In this document: one piece after another, positions 18,353-28,296 of the stretch
Position numbering within the stretch: position 1 is the stretch's first letter
Layout of the letters: each line of letters starts with the position of its first letter
Assembly: GCF_010993705.1 (NCBI RefSeq)
Contig: NZ_WOFO01000006.1
Location: forward strand, 274,923 to 338,922
Origin: Cyclobacterium sp. SYSU L10401
Lineage (GTDB): Bacteria > Bacteroidota > Bacteroidia > Cytophagales > Cyclobacteriaceae
DNA length: 64,000 bases
Direction of reading: 5' to 3'
The notes under the pieces: model-generated
What the model saw: only the letters and a program-made list of their open reading frames with translations
Told to the model about the DNA's origin: nothing
The model's database searches: none
Position numbers and translations under genes: made by a program

Positions 18353-19123
18353 ATGCATTTAATAAACAATAAACTCAAATCCTTAAGCATCATTGCTTTG
18401 GGTTTGGCCCTGATCTTGTTGCCTGCCCTAAGCCAGGCCCAGCAATTCCGGGCTTTGGTGATCAGCAAGACATCTGGTTTCCGTCACCAGTCTATTCCGG
18501 AAGGAGTGGCAGCCATTAAAAAACTGGGGCAGAAACACCGTTTTCAGGTTTATGCCACAGAAGATGCCGGTCAGGTCAATGACAAAAACCTGGAAAGTTA
18601 CGATGTGATCATCCTGATGAGCACCACCGGTACCATTTTCAATGCCGAGGAAAAAGCTGCTTTTGAGCGCTTTGTGCAAAGTGGTAAGGGTGTGGTTGGT
18701 GTGCACAGTGCCACCGATACAGAGTATGACTGGCCCTGGTATACCAAGCTGATCGGGGGTCAGTTCAATCACCATCCCCAGCAACAAACCGCAAGGATGC
18801 AGGTGGTCAACCGGGATCATCCCGCCACCTACCACCTGAATGACAAGTGGCTGCGTACCGATGAGTGGTATGAGTTTAAAAACTTCAATGAGGATGTCAA
18901 TATCCTGGTACAGCTGGATGAGACTTCCTACGAAGTAGGGGAGCGGAACGGCAACAAGATGGGTATGGGAGCCGTACACCCCATTTCCTGGTACCATGAG
19001 TACGATGGCGGACGGGTTTTTTACACTGGCCTGGGCCATGTGGAAGAAGCCTTTGAAGATGCCGATTTCCTGGATCACCTGTATGGAGGGATCTGGTATG
19101 CGGCTTTGGGTAAGCCTTTTTGA
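18353..19123 (+). CDS. secreted ThuA domain-containing protein
   Basis: A glutamine-amidotransferase-like (class I GATase fold) protein of 256 residues with a signal peptide ending near LSQAQQ. The family segments are RALVISKTSGFRHQSIPEG, FVQSGKGVVGVHSATDTEYD and WYHEYDGGRVFYTGLGH. ThuA proteins are linked to sugar (trehalose, glucoside) use in other bacteria, and in Bacteroidota many are periplasmic. The exact reaction is not known to me. A strong terminator follows 29 bases after the stop. Confidence 0.88.
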   Translation: MHLINNKLKSLSIIALGLALILLPALSQAQQFRALVISKTSGFRHQSIPEGVAAIKKLGQKHRFQVYATEDAGQVNDKNLESYDVIILMSTTGTIFNAEEKAAFERFVQSGKGVVGVHSATDTEYDWPWYTKLIGGQFNHHPQQQTARMQVVNRDHPATYHLNDKWLRTDEWYEFKNFNEDVNILVQLDETSYEVGERNGNKMGMGAVHPISWYHEYDGGRVFYTGLGHVEEAFEDADFLDHLYGGIWYAALGKPF

Positions 19124-19152
19124 AAAGAGATTGGCATAAAAACAAATAAAGG

Positions 19153-19176
19153 AACCCTCGAAAGAGGGTTTTTTTT
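19153..19176 (+). terminator. intrinsic terminator after the ThuA gene
   Basis: AACCCTC (19153-19159), a GAAA tetraloop and GAGGGTT (19164-19170) form a perfect stem followed by a run of T (19171-19176). Confidence 0.9.
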
Positions 19177-19341
19177 ATTCGTAGGTTTGGAAAGATATGT
19201 AATAGCGGGATCGTCCATTCAGTCTAATTTACATTTTGCACTGACTTGGCCCGGAATCATAAATTATATCCGCCGGGATTATTGTTAGAGGACTAAAAAA
19301 ATTCTTTCCCTAATTTATCAAGACAATAAATTTCAACCATA

Positions 19342-20478
19342 TCACTCCGGAAATAAACTGGCATCCATATTAGGAATGATACGCAGGGCATTTTTGTAAT
19401 ACACTTTTTTCAGCACCTCGTCCGGAAGGTCCAGTCCGTACATGCGCCAGAAGGCATGGTATTTCTTGTAATAGGGAAAGTACTCATCGGCTGTTTCCAA
19501 AACCCTGAAATAGGTATAAAACTCTTCCTTGTTATAGGCATCTTTTCCAAAGAGGATCCTGTCCTGGTAGTCGATAAAAAATTGCCTGGCCATCCTGGGC
19601 TGCCGGCCAAACTCGGCAATCACTGCTCCTATGCCGAAATTTACATTGGGATATTCTTCCAGGTGTTTTCCGGCTTTGGCCAGGTCATTGGCCATCCAGC
19701 CCATGTGGGCATTGATAAAAGTGGTGCCGGGATGCTTGCGGAAGACATGGTGCTGTTCAGCAATGATCTGCTCAAAAGGAGCCGGATTATCTGCTCCCCT
19801 TTTCCGGTTAGGATTGATTTTCAGCTCCAGCCAGCGCTCGTTATTGGCATCCATGGGCTCCCAGAAGGGGGCCGGATCGGCAGCATGGATCAGAACGGGT
19901 ATTCCCAGTTCACCACATTTGGCCCAAATGGGATCCAGGTCGGGATGATTGATCGGTACCCGATTGCCATTTATGTCATTTACAGAGAGCCCCAGACTTT
20001 TGTATATCTTCAATCCATTGGCACCGTTTTGCACGTCGGTTTCCAGTTCTGCCACTGCCTTTTCCACCCAATCTTCGCCTCCAAAACCTTCAAACCCCAG
20101 ATTGGTAAATACGATAAAACGACCGGGTGCTACTCCATTAAACCGGCGAATCATGGAATTCAGGTATTCCTGCGCATTGATTTCTTCCCGGCTGCGGGCA
20201 AAGCCCTTTCCGCTGAGATTGACCATGGTGGCCATATTCAATTCATCCATTTCCCTAACCAATCTCTGGATCAGCTCCTGGGTGACGTTCCACTGGTGAC
20301 TATGGATATCCACAAAGGGAAATTTGGCACGCATTACCGGATTTTCAGGGACTACCAGGGTAGAAGTTGGGTTGTATTCCTCAAAACCCATTTCCTGGGC
20401 ATTTAAGCCCTGGTAGTTGGCGGATAGGAAAAGGAAGAAACATACCTTTAATGCAAAGCAGTGGGTAAATTTTATCAT
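19342..20478 (-). CDS. secreted amidohydrolase family protein
   Basis: A metal-dependent hydrolase of the amidohydrolase-2 group (PF04909-like), about 378 residues with a signal peptide ending near GLNAQE. Metal-binding residues are in FVDIHSHQW, then PVLIHAADP, INAHMGW and LFGKDAY. The group includes decarboxylases and lactone or amide hydrolases; I cannot name the substrate. The ATG at 20478 (MIKFTHCF) gives the usual signal peptide, and two other ATGs within four codons upstream are possible. It is convergent with the ThuA gene and monocistronic. Confidence 0.85.
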   Translation of the reverse strand: MIKFTHCFALKVCFFLFLSANYQGLNAQEMGFEEYNPTSTLVVPENPVMRAKFPFVDIHSHQWNVTQELIQRLVREMDELNMATMVNLSGKGFARSREEINAQEYLNSMIRRFNGVAPGRFIVFTNLGFEGFGGEDWVEKAVAELETDVQNGANGLKIYKSLGLSVNDINGNRVPINHPDLDPIWAKCGELGIPVLIHAADPAPFWEPMDANNERWLELKINPNRKRGADNPAPFEQIIAEQHHVFRKHPGTTFINAHMGWMANDLAKAGKHLEEYPNVNFGIGAVIAEFGRQPRMARQFFIDYQDRILFGKDAYNKEEFYTYFRVLETADEYFPYYKKYHAFWRMYGLDLPDEVLKKVYYKNALRIIPNMDASLFPE

Positions 20479-20710
20479 CATGAAAAACAATATGTAATTA
20501 AAGCCTTTAAATTAACATGGAATTCTGTAAATATTCTGAATTTAAAAATTAAGGTATTAAATTATTTTCTACCAACCTGCAAACTGATGCATGCGGTTAA
20601 GTTTTATCCCAAAGGAATAATTCATGATATTTGCCCTGATTTAGAGGAAAGGGATAGGTGAGTATGACCCAAAAGGGAACAAGGAATTAGTCCTTCACAA
20701 TTGAAAGCTT

Positions 20711-21172
20711 ATGATAAAAATATATACAGACGGCGCAGCCAAAGGCAACCCGGGAAACGGTGGTTATGGAGTGGTGTTGCTCTATAAGGACTTAAGAAAA
20801 GAACTATCTGAGGGATACAGGTTGACTACTAATAATCGCATGGAGCTGCTGGCCGTGATCAGAAGTCTGGAAGCCCTGAAAGTGGAGGGCCTGCCCGTAA
20901 ACATTTATTCTGATAGCAAGTATGTGGTTGATGCCATTCAGAAAGGATGGATCTGGAACTGGCAGAAAAAAGGTTTCAAGGACAAAAAAAATGTGGATCT
21001 GTGGAAAAAATACATTCCGCTTCATATCAAATATAAGCCTAAGTTTCATTGGGTAAAAGGGCACGATGGCAACAGGGAAAATGAGCGTTGTGATGAGTTG
21101 GCTGTAGCTGCAGCCAACTCATCACAACTGAAGGTGGATCAGGGGTACGAGGCTGAAAAAAGTCAATGCTAA
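20711..21172 (+). CDS. rnhA: ribonuclease HI
   Basis: Cuts the RNA strand of RNA-DNA hybrids. The four catalytic acids are visible: Asp in YTDGAAKGNPG, Glu in NRMELLAVI, Asp in IYSDSKYVVDAI and the last Asp in NERCDELA after the His of KGHDGN. The 153 residues are typical. It ends one base before the following methyltransferase gene, so both are probably on one transcript. Confidence 0.95.
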   Translation: MIKIYTDGAAKGNPGNGGYGVVLLYKDLRKELSEGYRLTTNNRMELLAVIRSLEALKVEGLPVNIYSDSKYVVDAIQKGWIWNWQKKGFKDKKNVDLWKKYIPLHIKYKPKFHWVKGHDGNRENERCDELAVAAANSSQLKVDQGYEAEKSQC

Positions 21173-21173
21173 A

Positions 21174-21893
21174 ATGGGTAACAGTCATTTTCAATTCAAG
21201 CAGTTTAGTATCCAGCAGGACCGTTGTGCCATGAAAATGAGCACTGATGCTGTTTTGCTCGGCGCATTGGCCCATCAGGACAATGCAGCATTGATCCTGG
21301 ATGTTGGAACCGGTACCGGAGTCATCGGACTGATGCTGGCTCAGAGGTTCCCGGGAGCCCGGGTACATGGAGTTGAAATTGATGAGCAGGCCCATATTCA
21401 GGCGGCACAAAATTTCCAGGCCAGTCCTTGGAAAGATCGTATGGAAGGCTATCATGCCGCTTTTCAGGATTATGTGCAAAGCCATGCAAAGACAAAATAT
21501 GATTTGATCGTCAGCAATCCTCCGTATTTTTCCAATCAGCTGAAATCTCCAAATATTCGTAAAAATTGGGCCCGACACGATGATCAATTATCCTTGAAGG
21601 ACCTGCTGCAGGGGGTGAAACAGCTTTTAAGCCAGGAGGGATTGTTTTGGTTGATTCTGCCCCTGAAGGAAATGAACCTATTTAAAAATATGGCGGTAGG
21701 TGCAGATTTTTCCCTGCGGCATGAATATCAGGTCTGCGATCAACCTGGAGTTCATCCTCACAGGGAAATCTGTTCTTTTGGAAAAGGGGAATTCTTTGAA
21801 AGGGTGTCTGCTGAAATCATGTTAAAAGAAGCGTCCGGAGAAGCGGGCAGGACATACAGCGATCTGGTGAAAGACTTCCTGCTTCATTTTTAA
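21174..21893 (+). CDS. trmN6: tRNA1(Val) (adenine(37)-N6)-methyltransferase
   Basis: A SAM-dependent methyltransferase that makes N6-methyladenosine at position 37 of tRNA-Val. The opening FKQFSIQQDRCAMKMSTDAV is the YfiC signature. LILDVGTGTGVIGLML is the SAM site, and SNPPYFSNQLKS carries the NPPY motif of N6-adenine methyltransferases. The 239 residues match. The ATG lies right after the rnhA stop. Confidence 0.92.
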   Translation: MGNSHFQFKQFSIQQDRCAMKMSTDAVLLGALAHQDNAALILDVGTGTGVIGLMLAQRFPGARVHGVEIDEQAHIQAAQNFQASPWKDRMEGYHAAFQDYVQSHAKTKYDLIVSNPPYFSNQLKSPNIRKNWARHDDQLSLKDLLQGVKQLLSQEGLFWLILPLKEMNLFKNMAVGADFSLRHEYQVCDQPGVHPHREICSFGKGEFFERVSAEIMLKEASGEAGRTYSDLVKDFLLHF

Positions 21894-22143
21894 TTAATTT
21901 TTTATTTTCTTCTCCATTACGGCAATTTTTACATTTGGCATAAACAATCAGGGGATAATGTAGGCCTTGCTCCTGGAATCGGTAACAAGTGGGTCGGTGG
22001 ATCCCAATGAGCGCTGATAAAAATCCAAAAAATATGTAAATAAAATTTATAAATATAAAATAATTAAAACTTATTTAGAGATATTTGCAGTTGATACTTT
22101 GTTGATAACTTAGGAAGGCCTAATTTTTGCTGTATGTTGGCCT

Positions 22144-24426
22144 ATGAAAATTGTATATATCGGAACTTACCCCCCTCGAGAATGCGGCATTGGAATTTTC
22201 ACCCATAGCCTTTACCAATCCATGGTAAGGGATCAGGGGTCTTCTAATGGCAACGATTCGGTAGGGGACCCTGCTGTAGAAGGATTTGTAGTCGCCATGA
22301 ATGATCATGACCTGACCTATCACTATCCTGAAGAAGTTAAACTAACTATCCGGCAGGAGCACCAGCGGGACTATTTGAAAGCGGTGAAATTCATCAACCT
22401 CAGTGATGCAAATGTTTGCATTTTAGAACACGAGTTTGGCATATTTGGTGGGCAGAATGGCATGTACATTCTCCCCTTGCTGCACCGGCTGGAAATCCCC
22501 CTGATCGTCACCCTTCACACCCTGCTGGAAAAACCCTCCTATAATGAAAAGGCGGTTTTGGAGCAAATTTGCAAAATGGCCCATAAGGTAGTGGTGATGA
22601 GTCGCAAGGCCATTGAGTTTCTCCACACAGTGTATGACGTGGATAGCAATAAGGTGGTACTTATAGAACATGGTGTGCCTGAAATCAAATTTGATCAGGA
22701 GCAGTCCAAAAAGAGGTTTAAGCTGGAGAACAAGAAATTTTTACTCACCTTCGGTATTATCAGCAGGAACAAGGGCATAGAAACCGTCATCAAGGCCTTG
22801 CCCAAAGTGATTGAAAAACATCCGGAGGTGGTGTATATGGTATTGGGAAAAACCCATCCCAATGTACTTCATCATTCGGGTGAAGAATATAGAAACTACC
22901 TCCATCTTTTGGTAAAGACCCTGAATCTGGAAGATCACGTCGTATTCCTGAATGAGTTTATCGCCCAAAATGAATTGTTTAAATATTTATCTGCCTCTGA
23001 TATCTACATCACGCCCTACCTGAATGAAGCACAAATTACCAGTGGCACCCTTTCCTACGCAGTTGGAGTAGGTTCAGCCGTCATTTCTACCCCTTATTGG
23101 CATGCTACAGAACTGTTGGATGAAGGCAGGGGCAGGCTCTTTAACTTCAATGATTCGGAGCAGCTTTCAGGTATCCTGATGGAGCTGCTGGATGATCCGG
23201 CAGCTTTAAACGACATTCGTAAAAAAGCCCATGATTATGGGAAAACGATTACCTGGTCCAAATCAGGTGAGAAGTACGTGGCACTTGCAAAAGAGGCAGC
23301 TACAAGTCACCCGCAGGTTATTTCCCGGTCTGAAACTCTGATTGACCCCCTTTTGTTGCCAGCGTTTTCTTTGGATCATATCAAACGGCTTACGGATGAT
23401 ACCGGGATTATCCAGCACGCCAAGTTTGGTATCCCTAACCTGAAGGAAGGTTATTGCCTGGACGATAATGCCCGGGCTTTGTTGATGGTACTGATGGATT
23501 ACAAACAAACCAAGGATAAACAAGCCTTGAATTTGGCCCCCATTTATCTGAGCTATATTCATTACATGCAAAATGAAGATGGCACATTCAGGAATTTCCT
23601 CAGTTTCAGCCGGCAATTTCTGGATGAAGTGGGTTCGGAGGATTCCTTTGGAAGAACCATCTGGGCCCTGGGATACCTCCTGGGCAATGCGCCCAATGAT
23701 GCTTACTACCAGACAGGCAAACTGGTATTCTTCGATGCTGCGCCAAATTTCGAAAAAATACAGTCGATCAGAGGTATTGCCAACACCATGCTCGGAATCA
23801 GTTATTACCTGGAAGCCAATCCTGCCGATGAATCTATGGTGGAGCGTCTACGCAATCTTGCAGGCAAGCTGGTCAAACATTATGAAGCTAACAGATCCAA
23901 AGATTGGCATTGGTATGAACCCTTGCTGGCCTATGATAATGGTATCCTGCCTCTTGCGCTGTTACATGCGGCAGAGATACTCCATGAGGAAAGGATAACC
24001 CAGGTAGCCCTGGAAAGCATGGATTTTCTTACATCACTGACCCTAAAGGATGGGTACCTATCGATTATCGGCAATGAAAACTGGTACGAAAAAGAAGGAG
24101 AACGGTCCATGTTTGCCCAGCAACCCATAGATGCCCTTGCCATGATTTTAATGTATCAGCAGGCTTTTCATCTTACGAAGGACAAGGTATACCTTGAAAA
24201 GCTATTCTCCAGTTTTATGTGGTTTCTGGGAGAAAATGACCTTCGAATGAGTCTGTTTGATTTCGAAACCAAGGGATGCTGTGATGGCTTTGAAAGCTAC
24301 GGTATCAACCGAAACCAGGGTGCAGAAAGCTCCCTTGCCTATTTAATCTCCTATTTAATTGTATTACAGGCTTTTGAAGAATTTGAAGAGCTTGAAGAAA
24401 AAGGCTTGGTCCATTTATCTGCCTGA
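22144..24426 (+). CDS. GT4 glycosyltransferase with large C-terminal helical domain
   Basis: A 760-residue two-part protein. Residues 1 to about 385 form a GT-B glycosyltransferase of family 4: it opens with VYIGTYPPRECGIGIFTHSL, has LEHEFGIFGGQNG and ends with an ELLDEGRGRLFNF donor-site region. Residues about 400-760 look like an all-helical (alpha/alpha)6-barrel module, with GYCLDDNARALLMVL, DSFGRTIWALGYLL and ESSLAYLISYL. No signal peptide is seen, so it acts in the cytoplasm. It is first in a run with another GT4 and a GH130 protein, which points to making and recycling one mannose- or glucose-containing glycan or glycolipid. Donor and product are inference. Confidence 0.88.
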   Translation: MKIVYIGTYPPRECGIGIFTHSLYQSMVRDQGSSNGNDSVGDPAVEGFVVAMNDHDLTYHYPEEVKLTIRQEHQRDYLKAVKFINLSDANVCILEHEFGIFGGQNGMYILPLLHRLEIPLIVTLHTLLEKPSYNEKAVLEQICKMAHKVVVMSRKAIEFLHTVYDVDSNKVVLIEHGVPEIKFDQEQSKKRFKLENKKFLLTFGIISRNKGIETVIKALPKVIEKHPEVVYMVLGKTHPNVLHHSGEEYRNYLHLLVKTLNLEDHVVFLNEFIAQNELFKYLSASDIYITPYLNEAQITSGTLSYAVGVGSAVISTPYWHATELLDEGRGRLFNFNDSEQLSGILMELLDDPAALNDIRKKAHDYGKTITWSKSGEKYVALAKEAATSHPQVISRSETLIDPLLLPAFSLDHIKRLTDDTGIIQHAKFGIPNLKEGYCLDDNARALLMVLMDYKQTKDKQALNLAPIYLSYIHYMQNEDGTFRNFLSFSRQFLDEVGSEDSFGRTIWALGYLLGNAPNDAYYQTGKLVFFDAAPNFEKIQSIRGIANTMLGISYYLEANPADESMVERLRNLAGKLVKHYEANRSKDWHWYEPLLAYDNGILPLALLHAAEILHEERITQVALESMDFLTSLTLKDGYLSIIGNENWYEKEGERSMFAQQPIDALAMILMYQQAFHLTKDKVYLEKLFSSFMWFLGENDLRMSLFDFETKGCCDGFESYGINRNQGAESSLAYLISYLIVLQAFEEFEELEEKGLVHLSA

Positions 24427-24455
24427 TAGCCTGTTTTACCGGTCAATTTGTAAAA

Positions 24456-25475
24456 ATGAAAATAGCTATTCTTTCACCCATTGCATGGAGAACACCCCCC
24501 CTCAAATATGGGCCCTGGGAGCAGGTAGCTGCCAACCTGACGGAGGGATTGATCGACAAAAACATGGAGGTCACCTTATTTGCTACTGGGGATTCCATTA
24601 CAAGGGCTAAGTTGGAGCATGTTACAGAAACGGCTTACGCCGAGAATCCGGACATGGACCCTAAGGTTTGGGAATGCCTGCACATCAGTCATTTGATGGA
24701 GCAGGCAGCCCATTTCGATTTGATTCATAACCATTTTGATTTTCTTCCGCTTACTTATTCCCGCTTGATTTCCACACCGATGCTTACTACCATTCATGGG
24801 TTTTCTTCTCTCAAAATACTTCCGGTATTTAAGAAATATAACGAAAACAGTTTTTATGTATCCATCAGCGAATCTGACCGACATCCAGACCTAAACTATG
24901 TAGCCACTGTTTACAATGGAATTGATCCGAAAGGTTTTACCTTTCGAAAGGAAACCAAGGATTACTTGTTGTTTTTTGGAAGGATTCACCCAGAAAAAGG
25001 TACCTTCGAATCCATTCAGATTGCCAGGCAATCCGGGAGAAAATTAATCATTTCCGGCCTGATTCAGGATCAGGAGTACTTTGATCTCAAAGTCAGGCCT
25101 TTTCTGAATGACGAAGATATTGTTTATGTAGGCAATTCCGGGCCTTTGGAAAGGGATAAACTGATGGGTGAAGCCTTTGCTTTACTCCATCCCATCAGCT
25201 TTAATGAACCATTTGGTTTGAGTGTGGCTGAAGCCATGCTTTGCGGAACACCCGTTATTGCTTTTGATCGGGGCTCCATGCCTGAATTGATTAAAGAGGG
25301 AAAAACGGGATTTTTGGTGAAAACCGTCGGAGAAGCTGTGGCAGCAGTGGATAGCATCGAATCTATCGACAGGAGATATTGCAGGGAATGGGCACTTTCA
25401 AATTTCAGCCGGGAAAGAATGACAGAAAGTTACCTTCAGGTTTACCACAAAATCCTGGAAGGCGGTAGTGAATGA
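24456..25475 (+). CDS. GT4 family glycosyltransferase
   Basis: A GT-B glycosyltransferase of 339 residues. The N-terminal domain has AWRTPPLKYGPWEQVAANL and LIHNHFDFLPL. The C-terminal donor domain has LLFFGRIHPEKGTFE, then EPFGLSVAEAMLCGTPVIAF with the catalytic Glu pair, and MPELIKEGKTGFLV. It starts 29 bases after the previous gene and is followed 46 bases later by the GH130 gene. The three are therefore probably co-transcribed and act on the same saccharide. No membrane segment. Confidence 0.9.
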   Translation: MKIAILSPIAWRTPPLKYGPWEQVAANLTEGLIDKNMEVTLFATGDSITRAKLEHVTETAYAENPDMDPKVWECLHISHLMEQAAHFDLIHNHFDFLPLTYSRLISTPMLTTIHGFSSLKILPVFKKYNENSFYVSISESDRHPDLNYVATVYNGIDPKGFTFRKETKDYLLFFGRIHPEKGTFESIQIARQSGRKLIISGLIQDQEYFDLKVRPFLNDEDIVYVGNSGPLERDKLMGEAFALLHPISFNEPFGLSVAEAMLCGTPVIAFDRGSMPELIKEGKTGFLVKTVGEAVAAVDSIESIDRRYCREWALSNFSRERMTESYLQVYHKILEGGSE

Positions 25476-25521
25476 TCATTTTTATATCAAATAGCAGCGA
25501 TTTACAGCAACAAAACAGAAC

Positions 25522-26991
25522 ATGTACAAAAGGACATTAAGTAGACCAAAGGTCAAAAGAAACAGGATAAAAATCGTCCGTAACAGCTCCCGTGTCATTA
25601 CCCGGGCACATATTCCCGATATTTCCCGCATACCTAAAATAATTGGCAGGGTGCTGAAGCTGTCGGAAGAAAGCGCTGAAGATTTGCTGTTGCATATCAA
25701 CCATCATTTTCTAGCTCGTCACAAGGACATTGAAAGCATTTTTACAAGAAACTACGGTAAAGTGTGCCAATATATTCCTGAGCAACCGGAGTTGAGCAAA
25801 ACCAAAAAATTGCTGATAGGAGCTTTTTTTACCATGGAATACTCTATTGAATCAGCCGCCCTGTTCAATCCTTCCATTGTACCCCATCCCAACCAGGAAG
25901 GCCTTCCTGAAGGAGCCATTCGCTTTGTGATGAGTCTCCGGGCTACAGGAGAAGGACACATTTCCTCCATTGTCTTTAGAAGCGGTACCATTAAGGCAGA
26001 TCATACCTTTTTAATCAACCAGGTAAGTGAATATGTAGATACACCCCGAATCAGACATGATCAGTCCTACGATAGGCATTTATTTCAGCTCAAACTTGAG
26101 AGCATGCATGCCTGGAATGAAACAAGTATCATGGTTTTTGAAAATTTAGAAACTGCCTTCACCTTTGAAGAGTTAAAAAGCTGTATTGTAGCTCTTCAGG
26201 TGAATACTGAAAATACCATTGATAAAGAAGCCATTAAAAATATTTATTGGCTTGCCGATTCCAATTATTTTATTAGGTTTGAACCCGATCATGATATTTC
26301 CGAACATGTGATTTTCCCTTTATCGGAGAATGAAATCAGGGGAATAGAAGATGCCCGGTTTGTGAAATTTGTAGACGAAAAGGGTAAGATCACCTATTAT
26401 GCGACCTACACCGCATACAATGGGGTTTGCATACTGCCCCAGCTTCTGGAAACGAAAGATTTTATAAATTTTGACATCATCACTTTAAATGGCAAAGCCG
26501 CTCAAAACAAGGGTATGGCGCTCTTTCCACGTAAAGTCAATGGAAAATATGCCATGCTATCCAGAATAGATGGAGAAAACAATTATATCATGTTTTCAGA
26601 TCATTTGCATTTTTGGGATGAAGCGATAATTATTCAGCAGCCTGCCATGCCCTGGGAATTCTTTCAGATTGGAAATTGCGGATCTCCTTTGGAATTAGAT
26701 GAAGGCTGGCTGGTACTTACCCATGGTGTAGGCGCCATGAGGCAGTATTTCATAGGAGCCATTTTACTTGATCTGGAAGATCCAACGAAAATCATTTCCC
26801 GATTGGAGGAGCCCTTGCTCACGCCAAACGAGGAAGAGCGCGAGGGCTATGTGCCCAATGTGGTTTATTCCTGCGGAGCCATGATCCACAATGACCGCCT
26901 GATTGTTCCCTATGCCATGTCCGACATCACTTCTGGGATTGCAACGGTCGGCATAAGCGAGTTGTTGGCTTACATGAAACCCTGCTCTTGA
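25522..26991 (+). CDS. glycoside hydrolase family 130 protein (mannoside phosphorylase type)
   Basis: A five-bladed beta-propeller enzyme, 489 residues. GH130 members are mostly phosphorylases that split beta-mannosides with phosphate, and some run in the synthetic direction. Family marks are RGIEDARFVKFVDEKGKI (with the catalytic Asp region), NKGMALFPRKVNGKYAMLSR, GNCGSPLELDEGWLVLTHG and GYVPNVVYSCGA. An N-terminal extension of about 170 residues rich in basic residues precedes the propeller, as in the longer GH130 subgroup. No signal peptide is seen. With the two GT4 genes it suggests a cytoplasmic mannoside store or a glycan precursor pathway. Confidence 0.9.
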   Translation: MYKRTLSRPKVKRNRIKIVRNSSRVITRAHIPDISRIPKIIGRVLKLSEESAEDLLLHINHHFLARHKDIESIFTRNYGKVCQYIPEQPELSKTKKLLIGAFFTMEYSIESAALFNPSIVPHPNQEGLPEGAIRFVMSLRATGEGHISSIVFRSGTIKADHTFLINQVSEYVDTPRIRHDQSYDRHLFQLKLESMHAWNETSIMVFENLETAFTFEELKSCIVALQVNTENTIDKEAIKNIYWLADSNYFIRFEPDHDISEHVIFPLSENEIRGIEDARFVKFVDEKGKITYYATYTAYNGVCILPQLLETKDFINFDIITLNGKAAQNKGMALFPRKVNGKYAMLSRIDGENNYIMFSDHLHFWDEAIIIQQPAMPWEFFQIGNCGSPLELDEGWLVLTHGVGAMRQYFIGAILLDLEDPTKIISRLEEPLLTPNEEEREGYVPNVVYSCGAMIHNDRLIVPYAMSDITSGIATVGISELLAYMKPCS

Positions 26992-27198
26992 AGGTGCCTG
27001 GGGTAATGGTTTTGAGCCAAAGGCTGCCAGGTTGAAGGGTAATGGATTAAATACCAGGCAAATCCAAACATAACCCTCCTCGGGCCTTTTCCTGGGATGA
27101 ATAAGAATAAATATTTAAAGAATTTTAAGCGCCACTTTCTAAAGGGTATGATTATTGGGTATTGATTCGGCATTAAAAACTCACTTTGTGCTAACCTC

Positions 27199-28164
27199 AT
27201 GATCGTCAGAAGAAACCTCAAACTCAGTTCCATTCTTTTTTATACCTGGAGGCAATTACTGTACTATCTGCTACTTTCGTCTAGCATTTACATTTTGCAT
27301 TACAAATTCCAGGTGTTGTTTTTTGATATTCCCTCATACACCATTACAGCCCTGGGAACTGCCCTGGCCATCTTTTTGGGTTTCAAAAACAACAATGCTT
27401 ATGATCGCTGGTGGGAAGCCAGGAAAATCTGGGGTCTGATGGTCAATTACAGCAGGGCATGGACCAGGCAAGTGAAAACCTTCATCATTTCCAAGGCACA
27501 GGATGATTTAAAGGAAGTAAATGATTTTCAGCAACAAATGGCTTACCGGCACATCGCTTTTGTAAAAGCGCTGAGGGTATTCCTGCGCCAAAAGCATGAT
27601 TATAACCACACCGGTCAAAAGGAACTGGTCAAGGACAACAACACCTTTTTGGATGTCAAACCATTTTTGTCGCGAAATGAATACCAGGAATTTATCAGCA
27701 AAGATAATCCACCCAATTTCTTGATCCATCAGCAAGGTGAAGCCCTCCGGACGGCGTACCAGAAAGGATGGCTTTCTGATTACCGCTTTGTAAAAATGGA
27801 GGAGACATTGGTGGATTTTAATGACATACAAGGAAAATGCGAGCGGATTAAAAATACGCCTCTCCCCAGACAATATTCATTTTTTTCCAGGGTTTTTGTG
27901 ATGATACATTGTACCTTATTACCAATGGTGTTTATCAGCGAATTGGGTTGGAAAACCATCCCCATAGCCGTGACAGTTTCATTTGTATTTTTAGCCCTTG
28001 ACTTGATTGGAGATCGTACGGAAGATCCCTTTGAAAACCGACTGGAAGATACCCCCCTGACTTCCCTGGGCATCACCATAGAGACAAACGTGAGGGAGCA
28101 ACTCAAGGAAGATCCTGATAAATTTCCCCAAAAATATGTGGTTGAAAACGGAGTGGTACTTTAA
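27199..28164 (+). CDS. bestrophin family ion channel
   Basis: A pentameric membrane channel; bacterial relatives conduct cations and eukaryotic ones chloride. The family start is MIVRRNLKLSSIL, then FLGFKNNNAYDRWWEARKIW with the conserved NxxYDRWWEAR core, and DPFENRLEDTPLT near the end. Hydrophobic segments lie at about residues 25-45, 50-70, 215-235 and 240-260. The 321 residues match bacterial members. It stands alone after a 207-base gap. Confidence 0.92.
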   Translation: MIVRRNLKLSSILFYTWRQLLYYLLLSSSIYILHYKFQVLFFDIPSYTITALGTALAIFLGFKNNNAYDRWWEARKIWGLMVNYSRAWTRQVKTFIISKAQDDLKEVNDFQQQMAYRHIAFVKALRVFLRQKHDYNHTGQKELVKDNNTFLDVKPFLSRNEYQEFISKDNPPNFLIHQQGEALRTAYQKGWLSDYRFVKMEETLVDFNDIQGKCERIKNTPLPRQYSFFSRVFVMIHCTLLPMVFISELGWKTIPIAVTVSFVFLALDLIGDRTEDPFENRLEDTPLTSLGITIETNVREQLKEDPDKFPQKYVVENGVVL

Positions 28165-28296
28165 AGTAGATCCCAATGAACGAATAGGCATATCCATTTT
28201 TATGGAGTTTATTTTAGCTCCTTGAATCCCTGCCGAAGATTTGATCAAAAAGAAATTCTTTTAATATTTCAGGAGGATTTTTGTAATTTGTCCCTC

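Noticed and set aside
19456..20406. 316-codon frame on the plus strand opposite the amidohydrolase
   Set aside because: It mirrors the codons of the minus-strand gene, which has clear metal-binding motifs; a shadow frame.
20461..20661. 66-codon frame on the plus strand between the amidohydrolase and rnhA
   Set aside because: It begins antisense to the amidohydrolase leader, with no plausible motif or ribosome site.
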